DNA of 64,000 bases. Origin: CAYFQH01 sp964345215. Lineage in GTDB: Bacteria > Bacillota > Clostridia > Christensenellales > Aristaeellaceae. The stretch is from assembly GCA_964345215.1 (NCBI GenBank), contig CAYFQH010000004.1:1-64000 (forward strand), written 5' to 3'. Both the position numbers and the translations under genes were made by a program. Of the stretch, positions 42,878 to 50,155 are shown piece after piece; positions within the stretch are counted from its first letter, which is position 1, and the number at the start of each line of letters is the position of its first letter. Under the pieces are notes generated by a model. It was not told where the DNA came from, did not search any database, and worked only from the letters and a program-made list of their open reading frames with translations.

Positions 42878-44247
42878 ACCATTTCCTCAACGATTTTTTT
42901 AAAAGCCCGGCCCCGCTCTTCGTAATCTGTAAACATGTCAAAGCTGGCACAAGCAGGGGATAATAAGAGATTCCCTCCCTTGGGAGTCATCTCCCTTCCC
43001 TTGTAAACAGCCTCTTTTAAAGTCTTTGATCTTATAAAGGCCTTAAAGCCAGCCTCTTGTAAGGCCTCCTCTATTTTATCGGCCGTTTCACCGATTAAAA
43101 TTGCCCTGATGATTTGTGGTGCTTTTAGCATTTCTTGGGCCAGGGGGGCAAAATCCACTTTTTTATCATATCCGCCCAGAATAATCACCGTTTCCCCTTT
43201 CATGGCCTCAATGGCCTTGAGAGTCGATTCTATGTTGGTGCCTTTGCTGTCGTTAATGTAGGTTATCCCCTCATGTTCCCGCACCCGCTCAATGCGGTGC
43301 TCTACCCCGGCAAAGGTGCGTAGGCTATGGCGAATCACCGGGGCCGGTATCTCCTCAATCATGGCAACGGTAACGGCGGCCAGGGCGTTTTGCAAATTAT
43401 GTTCTCCAGGAATCAAAATATCCTCTACGCTGCAGACGGAGCGTACCTCCCCTTGAAGGGCAAAAATAATTTTCCCTTCATCTACAAAGGCACCGTTCTT
43501 CACTTTTTCCTTTGCTGAAAACCAAAATACATCGGGCTGATTAATCTCCTTTTTTAATTCCTTTGTGTTAGGGTCATCTAAATTGAGCACCACAGCATCC
43601 TTTTTGGTTTGGTTTTGATAAATTCGCTTTTTCAAGGCGGTATAATTTTCCATGGTGCCATGCCGGTCTAAATGATCGGGGGTGATATTTAAAATAACGC
43701 TGATATTGGGGTGGAGGGTTTTGACCGTTTCCAGCTGAAAGCTTGAAATCTCAGCAATCACCACATCCTCTTCCCTTGTTTCATTTGCCACAAGGGACAG
43801 GGGGAAACCAATATTTCCTGTAACGTATGTTTTTTTGCCGGCATTTTTAAACACCTCGCCCAAAAGGGATACGGTGGTGGTTTTGCCATTTGTGCCAGTT
43901 ACAGCAATAAGGGTACCTTTGGTAAGTTGGCTGGCAAACTCCATTTCACCTAAAACCGGTATGTTTTTTTCTTTTGCCTGTTTAATAAAAGAGGCATCGG
44001 CAGGCACCCCAGGGCTAATAATCACCCCATCCACCTGAGATAAAAGCGTTTGAGGATCCTCACCCAAATGCCATTTTACAAAGTAGGCTTCCAATACATC
44101 CAGTTTTCCATTAAAGGCATCCCGGGGTTTTTGATCAACCAAAAGGGGAACTGCACCCAGTTTGCACAGCAAAACCGAAGCGCCAATACCGCTTCGGGCC
44201 ATGCCAACAACCATTATTTTTTTATCTTTCCATTCCACAACAATCAC
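42874..44247 (-). CDS. murD: UDP-N-acetylmuramoyl-L-alanine--D-glutamate ligase
   Basis: 457 aa. The Mur ligase ATP loop GTNGKTT lies at 118-124, with EISSFQLET and NITPDHLDRHGTMENY following, and the UDP-sugar-binding Rossmann domain VVGMARSGIGASVLLCKLG at the N-terminus. It adds D-glutamate to UDP-MurNAc-L-Ala in the cytoplasm. It lies between mraY and ftsQ; in most clusters murD is followed by ftsW and murG, which are absent here. Confidence 0.96.
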   Translation of the reverse strand: MIVVEWKDKKIMVVGMARSGIGASVLLCKLGAVPLLVDQKPRDAFNGKLDVLEAYFVKWHLGEDPQTLLSQVDGVIISPGVPADASFIKQAKEKNIPVLGEMEFASQLTKGTLIAVTGTNGKTTTVSLLGEVFKNAGKKTYVTGNIGFPLSLVANETREEDVVIAEISSFQLETVKTLHPNISVILNITPDHLDRHGTMENYTALKKRIYQNQTKKDAVVLNLDDPNTKELKKEINQPDVFWFSAKEKVKNGAFVDEGKIIFALQGEVRSVCSVEDILIPGEHNLQNALAAVTVAMIEEIPAPVIRHSLRTFAGVEHRIERVREHEGITYINDSKGTNIESTLKAIEAMKGETVIILGGYDKKVDFAPLAQEMLKAPQIIRAILIGETADKIEEALQEAGFKAFIRSKTLKEAVYKGREMTPKGGNLLLSPACASFDMFTDYEERGRAFKKIVEEMV

Positions 44248-44273
44248 CTTCTATTCTTTATGTGGCTGGAGCA

Positions 44274-45287
44274 CTATAGCATTCCAAGAATGGCAACAAC
44301 CGTTAATAAAATAGTTACTGCCATATACATCATTACAATTTGCCCTTCGCTGTAACCGCTTAATTCAAAGTGGTGGTGTAGGGGAGACATTTTAAAAATC
44401 CGCTTCCCCTGGGTGGCTTTAAAGTAAATACGCTGAATAATCACCGACAAAGAGGAGAGGATTAAGGGCAGGCAAAAAAACAAAAGCAAAAAAGGCTGTT
44501 TTAACAGCAAGGCCATCCCTACCAGCCCGCCGCCGATAAACATGGAGCCTGTATCTCCCATGAACAGCTTGGCCGGATAATAGTTTACCCTTAAAAAGCC
44601 AAGACAGGCCCCCGCCAGGCTAAAGGCAAAAATGCTAATGACTGCTAAATTCCCCGCTTCTCCGCCAGCGCCGATTTTGGCCAAGGGCCCCATAGCCATT
44701 AAAGCAACAAAACCAAAACCCAGGCTGCCGATAGAGGTTACACCGGCCAGCAGGCCATCTACTCCGTCCTGCAAGTTTGCGCTGTTGGTCATAAAAATAA
44801 TTAAAAGCAGCATCACAGGAATATAGAACACACCCAAATCCCACTTCAAAGAGGTAAAGGGAACAAGTATTTCACTGCCAATTTCCGGATGCAAGTAACA
44901 ATAGACCGAAAAGATAATCCCAATTGTTAATTGTCCTATAATTTTCCCTTTTGCAGTTAAACCAAGGCTTCGTTTTTTACCGACTTTTATATAATCATCA
45001 ACCAAGCCCACCGCCATATTACCTAGGGCAATCAGCACAAGGGGCCATGCATAATCCTTCAGACCCCGCCAGGAACCTTGGTGAAACAAAAAAACAGCTA
45101 CAACAACCAGGGCTGAAAAAACAAGGCCGCCCATGGTGGGAGTGCCTTGTTTTGCCAAATGACTTTTAGGCCCCAGCTCATATATGGTTTGACCGAACTT
45201 TAGTTTTTTTAGTGCGGGCAAGGCAAAAGGAGCCAGCATAAAAGTAAGCACAAAACCAAACAGCAATGCCAAAATAGGTTGAAACAT
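44274..45287 (-). CDS. mraY: Phospho-MurNAc-pentapeptide transferase MraY
   Basis: 337 aa, about ten membrane helices. The cytoplasmic loops carry GLVDDYIKVGKKRSLGLTAK, NLQDGVDGLLAG, FMGDTGSMFIGG and SPLHHHFELSGY motifs that form the Mg and UDP-MurNAc site. It links the pentapeptide precursor to undecaprenyl phosphate (lipid I). It is directly preceded by murE; murF, normally between them, is missing from this cluster. Confidence 0.97.
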   Translation of the reverse strand: MFQPILALLFGFVLTFMLAPFALPALKKLKFGQTIYELGPKSHLAKQGTPTMGGLVFSALVVVAVFLFHQGSWRGLKDYAWPLVLIALGNMAVGLVDDYIKVGKKRSLGLTAKGKIIGQLTIGIIFSVYCYLHPEIGSEILVPFTSLKWDLGVFYIPVMLLLIIFMTNSANLQDGVDGLLAGVTSIGSLGFGFVALMAMGPLAKIGAGGEAGNLAVISIFAFSLAGACLGFLRVNYYPAKLFMGDTGSMFIGGGLVGMALLLKQPFLLLFFCLPLILSSLSVIIQRIYFKATQGKRIFKMSPLHHHFELSGYSEGQIVMMYMAVTILLTVVAILGML

Positions 45288-45301
45288 TTTTTACCTTCTC
45301 C

Positions 45302-46774
45302 TTATTCCTTATTGCCTTTTTCTATTTGTTCGAGCAGCTCAAAAACAATAGCCTTTTCATTAAAGGGCCGTTTTACGCCCATAATTTCCTGATAGGTTTC
45401 ATGCCCCTTTCCAGCTAAAACAATCACATCCCCTTCTGTAGCAATACGCAAGGCATGGGAAATGGCCTCGCGCCTATTTTCAATCACCTCGTACTTTCCT
45501 TTGGTTTTTTGGATGCCTTTTTCAATGGCAGCAATAATTTCCATCGGGTCTTCGGTACGAGGGTTATCACTTGTTAAAATCGAAATATCCGCCAATTGCC
45601 CGGCTACCTTCCCCATCATTGGCCGTTTACCTTGATCCCGATCTCCTCCACAGCCAAACAAAGCGATAACCCGGTTTTTAGCAAATTCCCGCACAGTGCA
45701 CAAAATGTTGCTCAGGGCATCAGGAGAGTGAGAATAGTCTAAAATTACCTTGTAGGGAGTTTTTGTTTCCAGCATTTCAATGCGCCCGGGCACGACCATG
45801 ACTTGACCCAGGCCTTTTTGAATATCCACGCTGCCTACACCTAAAATCATAGCCAAGGAGGCCGCGGCCAGGGCGTTGTATACATTGAACATGCCCGTTA
45901 GCTGTAGGTGTATATCAATAATTTGCATATCATGAAGCTTTACTTCAAAATAAACACCCTTTTCGCTTATTTCAATATTACGGGCAAACAAATCCGCCGG
46001 TACACAAATACCATAGGTAATATGGGGTACTTCCACCTGGGCAAGAAGCTTTTTGGTGGTATCTTCATCTACATTAAAAGAGGCGTTTTTGACCATGCCA
46101 CTGATAAAAAAGCGCTCTTTTGCTCCAAAATATCGATCCATGGTATGAAAGTAGTCTAGATGGTCTTGGGAGAGATTGGTATAGCAGCCTGCTTCAAAAA
46201 CAAGCCCTTCCAGCCGATGCATGTCAATGGCATGGGCCGAAATTTCCATCACCACCATCGCTACCTGTTCATCGGCCATTTTGCGAAGAATTTGGTGAAG
46301 CTCAATTGGATCTGGGGTGGTTAAAGTACTTTTAAGTAACTGTTGATCAATCATATTTCCAGTGGTGCCAATTAAGCCGCATTTATACCCGGCCTGCTCT
46401 AGAATTGATTTAAGCAGGTAGCTGGTGGTGGTCTTTCCCTTTGTACCTGTAATGCCAATTAACTTCATTTGCCTGTGTGGATAACCATAAAAAGCTGCGG
46501 CAATATGGCTCATGGCAATGCGCGTATTTTCAACTAAAATTTGGCTGCAATGAATATCTGGTAAATGTCGTTCTACCACCAAGGCAACGGCCCCGTTTTC
46601 TACTGCTTCTTTTGCATGGGCATGGCCATCACTTTTAAGCCCTGTAATGCAAAAGAAGAGACTATTCTCCTCTTTTTGCTGGCTGTTTGCAGTCAAGTTT
46701 TCAATAGAAACGGTTTGATCGCCGAAGACTTTGATTATATCCGGCACCGCCTTGATTACGTCTTTAAGGTTCAC
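45302..46774 (-). CDS. murE: UDP-MurNAc-tripeptide synthetase MurE (meso-DAP type)
   Basis: 490 aa. The ATP loop GTKGKTT at 110-116, the EISAHAIDMHRLEG segment and DNPR at 403-406 are visible. DNPR is the motif linked to meso-diaminopimelate addition (lysine-adding enzymes differ there), so the cell wall is predicted to contain meso-DAP. It follows ftsL, with no class B penicillin-binding protein gene between them as would be usual. Downstream is mraY. Confidence 0.95.
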   Translation of the reverse strand: MNLKDVIKAVPDIIKVFGDQTVSIENLTANSQQKEENSLFFCITGLKSDGHAHAKEAVENGAVALVVERHLPDIHCSQILVENTRIAMSHIAAAFYGYPHRQMKLIGITGTKGKTTTSYLLKSILEQAGYKCGLIGTTGNMIDQQLLKSTLTTPDPIELHQILRKMADEQVAMVVMEISAHAIDMHRLEGLVFEAGCYTNLSQDHLDYFHTMDRYFGAKERFFISGMVKNASFNVDEDTTKKLLAQVEVPHITYGICVPADLFARNIEISEKGVYFEVKLHDMQIIDIHLQLTGMFNVYNALAAASLAMILGVGSVDIQKGLGQVMVVPGRIEMLETKTPYKVILDYSHSPDALSNILCTVREFAKNRVIALFGCGGDRDQGKRPMMGKVAGQLADISILTSDNPRTEDPMEIIAAIEKGIQKTKGKYEVIENRREAISHALRIATEGDVIVLAGKGHETYQEIMGVKRPFNEKAIVFELLEQIEKGNKE

Positions 46775-46806
46775 CTTCCAAATCCCCCTAATAATCCATC
46801 AAATAA

Positions 46807-47418
46807 CTAATCTAAAAAACCAAGCAGCGATGCCAAAAAGCCGGAGTTCTTGGGTATCTCTTCTTTTTGTACACTAAGCTGTGTGGTTTGTTCTTTTGGC
46901 AGTACAATGCCAATTGCTTCTACACCTTTTGGCGCTACCATACCCAAATTTTGTACTGCCGCATAACGAACCTTCACTTCATCAGCTGCTTCGTTTAATT
47001 TGATTTGTAAATCAATATTTTTTTCGCTTTGAGTTTGTATCTGTGCCCGAAGGTCTATTAACGTGTTTTCTCTTTGCGCCAACCGCCCTATTTGCCCAAG
47101 CAAAAGGATAGCCAAAAAAACAAAAACAACCATTATCATCGTCCAGGCCGTTTTTCTTGATAAGCTTCCGGCCTTTCGTCGTTGAATCTTTTCATTTGCT
47201 TTTTGATCGTTCTGGGCCGCCTGGGTTGTAAGCCTGGCCTGAACCCGGCGGTTTCTAACCATGGTTTGCTCCGGGCCAATGGGTTTGGACCACCGGTCGA
47301 GATCTCCGTATGGAAGCTGAACGTGGGCTCTGACAGACATTCTGCATGCCGAGGCTCCATCAACCCCAACAAGGGCATACTTTCCAGTGTATACATGGGT
47401 ATTTCTTCCCCTAACCAT
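46807..47418 (-). CDS. ftsL: Cell division protein FtsL with long cytoplasmic N-terminus
   Basis: 203 aa. One membrane helix (about 91-110) and a coiled coil (about 111-150), then the typical FtsL ending with YAAVQNLGMVAPKGVEAIG. The cytoplasmic part is about 90 residues, longer than usual. A second start at 47262 (MVRNRRVQARL) has CGGAG 6 nt before it and would give 151 aa; the first start at 47418 has a better AAAGGAG site. It lies directly after mraZ, with no rsmH between. Confidence 0.85.
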   Translation of the reverse strand: MVRGRNTHVYTGKYALVGVDGASACRMSVRAHVQLPYGDLDRWSKPIGPEQTMVRNRRVQARLTTQAAQNDQKANEKIQRRKAGSLSRKTAWTMIMVVFVFLAILLLGQIGRLAQRENTLIDLRAQIQTQSEKNIDLQIKLNEAADEVKVRYAAVQNLGMVAPKGVEAIGIVLPKEQTTQLSVQKEEIPKNSGFLASLLGFLD

Positions 47419-47464
47419 AGGAAATCTCCTTTCTATTCTATCACGTTCGTCAACAGGTTGCTAA

Positions 47465-47995
47465 TCAGTTGCTTAACAGGGCAGCAATGTCATCCATAAT
47501 CGACAGCCTGTTATCATCAAAGGTGGCATCTTCTTTTTCGGCTGTGCTGCCGGCTACGATGCGAATATGGTCAAAAGCGCCGCTGATCTCCAGTTCTTTT
47601 ATGTCGCCTAAAAAGCGTCTGCGCATTTTTGCAGGCAGTAGAATTCTGCCTTGCGCGTCGCTTTCGCTATTTAAAAAAACATACTTTGCAAATTGATTTA
47701 AGTATAACTGGATTTCGGATCTGGAAGCGCTGGGGCTAGTGCGGATTTTTTCCAGGTATTCCGCAACTTCGCCCCAGCTTTCCATGGGGTATAGAGCAAT
47801 GGCACTTATGTCTTTTGTAGGACCGATAACAAATTTTTCTCCTAGCGCTCCCCGGTAATTGGCGGGAATAATAATTCTCCCCTTGCTGTCAATACCATGG
47901 GCATAACTCCCTAAAAAGTTTGGCTCAATGGATCCGGTGAATGCTGTGTCTTCCCTTTTTTGTTTTAGCGAATTTTCTATGTTTTTGTCGGGCAC
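47465..47995 (-). CDS. mraZ: Transcriptional regulator MraZ
   Basis: 176 aa from GTG 47995, with GGAGGAGG 7 nt upstream; the frame from 48052 reads through the promoter. Two SpoVT/AbrB-like halves are visible (GIDSKGRIIIPANYRGALG and SDAQGRILLPAKMRR); a further C-terminal extension of about 30 residues is acidic. MraZ represses its own operon through direct repeats in its promoter. It is the first gene of the division cluster. Confidence 0.93.
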   Translation of the reverse strand: MPDKNIENSLKQKREDTAFTGSIEPNFLGSYAHGIDSKGRIIIPANYRGALGEKFVIGPTKDISAIALYPMESWGEVAEYLEKIRTSPSASRSEIQLYLNQFAKYVFLNSESDAQGRILLPAKMRRRFLGDIKELEISGAFDHIRIVAGSTAEKEDATFDDNRLSIMDDIAALLSN

Positions 47996-48007
47996 AGCTA
48001 CACCTCC

Positions 48008-48057
48008 TCCACTTATCACCACTTTTTGGAACCTAAAACCATTATGCACCACTTTTT
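48008..48057 (-). promoter_or_regulatory. Direct repeats, candidate MraZ boxes
   Basis: AAAAAGTGGTG occurs twice on the minus strand, at 48047-48057 and 48017-48027, with starts exactly 30 bp apart. A third, shorter ATAAGTGG lies at about 48009-48016 next to the ribosome site. The upstream copy fills the spacer directly beside the -10. MraZ in Mollicutes is reported to bind AAAGTG-type repeats, so these are good candidates. Confidence 0.65.
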
Positions 48058-48069
48058 AGCTTGCGTCAA
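48041..48069 (-). promoter_or_regulatory. Promoter of the mraZ-led dcw cluster
   Basis: TTGACG (48064-48069), 17 bp, CATAAT (48041-48046) on the minus strand. The predicted start site is around 48034. One GTGGTG repeat lies between the -35 and -10, and another just downstream. Confidence 0.8.
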
Positions 48070-48155
48070 TATGAAAATCTTTTTTTTCTTTTTACTGCTG
48101 TAACTTTCGTTTAACATTTAGTAAAGATTACGAGAAGGTTTGTTCGCATTTTTTC

Positions 48156-48205
48156 AAAAAAAAATAAAACAGCAAAATTTTTCTTTTAAATACACGCTGT
48201 TTTAT
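48156..48205 (-). terminator. Terminator after the metallophosphoesterase gene
   Basis: ATAAAACAGC / GCTGTTTTAT (10 bp) with a 22-nt loop, followed on the minus strand by eight T. It insulates the dcw promoter. Confidence 0.65.
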
Positions 48206-48280
48206 TAATAAAATTAAAAATATATGTAATTTTGAGTACATATATAAGACTTTTTATTTATTTTCTTTAATTTATATCTC

Positions 48281-48982
48281 TCAAATAATTTCTGGTAACT
48301 TCATTAATGAAAAATTCAAACTATCACAAGAAACAAGAAAGTACTCAATCTCTCCCTTGGTTCCCGTAAATCCATTTTTAATTGCCCCGCCGTGTAAATG
48401 GCCATATACCACTTGCTTCACGCCATATTTTTCAAACAACTGTGTCCACGGCGAATCTTCCTGTTTTTCATTAAAGGGAGGGTAGTGTATCAAGGCAATT
48501 TTCTTTGCCAAAGGGTTTTTCCTCTCCCCTGCCTGTAAAGACATTTCCATACGCAAAAGTTCCCGCTTAAATATTTTATCATCCTCCTGGGTAAAGCCTG
48601 GCATGCCTGGCATAAGCCAACCCCTGGTTCCCACCAAAACATGGCCGTTTATTTCCAGTGCGTCGTTTTGCAGGGCAAAAAGAGTAGAAGGAAGGGCGCT
48701 GCGCAGTTTGCCAATCCCCCCCCACCAATAATCGTGGTTGCCTTTTATCATTACTTTTTTGCCGGGTAAAAGATGTATTTCATTTAAGTCGGTCAGGGCT
48801 TTTTCAAGCTCCAAAGCCCAACTGATATCTCCGGGAATGAGCACAAGATCGTCCTCTTTCACTTGCTCTTCCCAAGCATTTTTAATTTTATCAAAGTGAT
48901 TTTCCCATTGGCTGCCAAAAATATCCATGGGCTTTGTTTGATCGCCTGAAATATGCAAATCAGCAATTGCGAAAATACTCAT
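48281..48982 (-). CDS. Metallophosphoesterase (calcineurin-like)
   Basis: 233 aa from ATG 48982 (MSIFAIADLHIS); a GTG at 48991 is the alternative. Motifs in order: ADLH, PGDISWA, GNHDYWWGG (KGNHDY), and the late GHLHGG. These hold the two-metal site. The family includes ppGpp-, nucleotide- and protein-directed enzymes; related Bacillota genes are annotated simply as predicted phosphohydrolases. The substrate cannot be named. It lies upstream of the dcw cluster with its own terminator. Confidence 0.85.
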   Translation of the reverse strand: MSIFAIADLHISGDQTKPMDIFGSQWENHFDKIKNAWEEQVKEDDLVLIPGDISWALELEKALTDLNEIHLLPGKKVMIKGNHDYWWGGIGKLRSALPSTLFALQNDALEINGHVLVGTRGWLMPGMPGFTQEDDKIFKRELLRMEMSLQAGERKNPLAKKIALIHYPPFNEKQEDSPWTQLFEKYGVKQVVYGHLHGGAIKNGFTGTKGEIEYFLVSCDSLNFSLMKLPEII

Positions 48983-49019
48983 ACATTCCACTTTCTATTG
49001 TTTATGGTTTTTTACAAAT

Positions 49020-49047
49020 AAGGGCGCCGGCTCCAGCCGGCACCCTT
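49020..49047 (-). terminator. Hairpin after the zinc-ribbon protein gene
   Basis: AAGGG-GCCGGCT with AGCCGGC-CCCTT forms a strong stem with one mismatch and a 2-nt loop; a modest T-rich tail follows on the minus strand. Confidence 0.65.
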
Positions 49048-49064
49048 GTTCATACATTTAATAA

Positions 49065-49466
49065 TCAATCGTCGTACGCATCATCGTCATCGTCCATATC
49101 CTCTTCTTCGCGTACACTTTCCAAAGAAAGTTCACTTTCAATTTCTCCAAATTCTTTTTCAGGAATATCATCATGAAGCTGAGGAATCATCTCATCCATA
49201 GAGCTGACCGAATCCACTTCAAGGCTCGTATCCTCATCCATGTCGTTTTGGTCATCTCTATTTTCCATGGCGCTGTTCTTCATTTCTTTTAAGCAAAACA
49301 AGCATATATCCCTGCCTGGTAATGCAGGGGCTTCGTTGCATACGGAACATAGCTCCAATTCTTCCTTTGGCTTGTCCCCCTTCATATCACGCATGCATAC
49401 TTGGCAGTACTTTTCATGGTGCTGGATGTAATTCAAATCGCAGCGGGGACATTTTTCTAATATCAC
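49065..49466 (-). CDS. Zinc-ribbon protein with acidic tail, function unknown
   Basis: 133 aa. Three CxxC-type pairs appear in the first 60 residues: EKCPRCDLNY, EKYCQVCMRD and ELCSVCNEAPALPGRDICLFC. The second half is strongly acidic and ends in EEEDMDDDDDAYDD. It starts at GTG 49466 with GGGAGG 7 nt upstream. Zinc-ribbon start plus acidic tail suggests a nucleic-acid- or protein-binding accessory factor, but no family is recognised. It sits between engB and the metallophosphoesterase and is intact. Confidence 0.75.
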   Translation of the reverse strand: MILEKCPRCDLNYIQHHEKYCQVCMRDMKGDKPKEELELCSVCNEAPALPGRDICLFCLKEMKNSAMENRDDQNDMDEDTSLEVDSVSSMDEMIPQLHDDIPEKEFGEIESELSLESVREEEDMDDDDDAYDD

Positions 49467-49558
49467 ACAAATTCCTCCCAGCTCTCTTGAGCTATTCTTC
49501 TAATGCGTGGCTATTATACACAAGTTTACTGGCCAAAGCAATAGGGAAAAAAGAAAAA

Positions 49559-50155
49559 CTATATTTCGTTTACATCAGCCAATACTTCCTCTATTTTTTT
49601 AAGCAATTCTTCTCGGCCTGAACGGTTTTCACTGGAAAAGGGAATCATATCCCAAGGCTGGGTAAAAACACTGGGCCCAATTTGGGCTAAATGCCTTTGC
49701 CACTGACCTCTGCTAATTTTGTCGGATTTGGTCGCTATAACTGTATAGGGAAGTTGGTAGTTTCGCAGGTACTGGTTCATCTGCACATCGTCTTTTGAGG
49801 GCTCATGGCGCATATCAATCAAGTGGAGTACATGAACCAGTTCGTGAGAAGCGGCAAAGTAATTCTCCATCATTTCGCCCCATTTTAACTTTTCTTGCTT
49901 ATTCACTTTGGCATAGCCGTAACCAGGCAAGTCTACCAAGTGAAATAAATCATTGATTAAAAAAAAGTTAATTAGCCTTGTTTTACCCGGTGTTGAACTG
50001 GTTTTTGCAAGCTTGTTACGCCGGGTTAAGCAATTGATTAATGAGCTTTTGCCTACATTGCTTTTGCCTACAACAGCAATTTGCGGCAAACCCCTTTCAG
50101 GAAAATCCCCGTAGGCTGGTAAGCTGCGCACAAACTCGGCCTTGTTAATTTCCAC
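49559..50155 (-). CDS. engB: Ribosome-biogenesis GTPase EngB (YsxC)
   Basis: 198 aa from GTG 50155, with CGGAGG 6 nt upstream; it overlaps the lon end by 11 bp, and the longer frame from 50239 lies inside lon. G1 GKSNVGKS (30-37), G2 TSSTPGKT, G3 DLPGYGYA, G4 ATKSDKI and the C-terminal SSENRSGREELL region are all present. It helps assemble the large ribosomal subunit. The lon-engB pairing is common in Bacillota. Confidence 0.96.
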   Translation of the reverse strand: MEINKAEFVRSLPAYGDFPERGLPQIAVVGKSNVGKSSLINCLTRRNKLAKTSSTPGKTRLINFFLINDLFHLVDLPGYGYAKVNKQEKLKWGEMMENYFAASHELVHVLHLIDMRHEPSKDDVQMNQYLRNYQLPYTVIATKSDKISRGQWQRHLAQIGPSVFTQPWDMIPFSSENRSGREELLKKIEEVLADVNEI

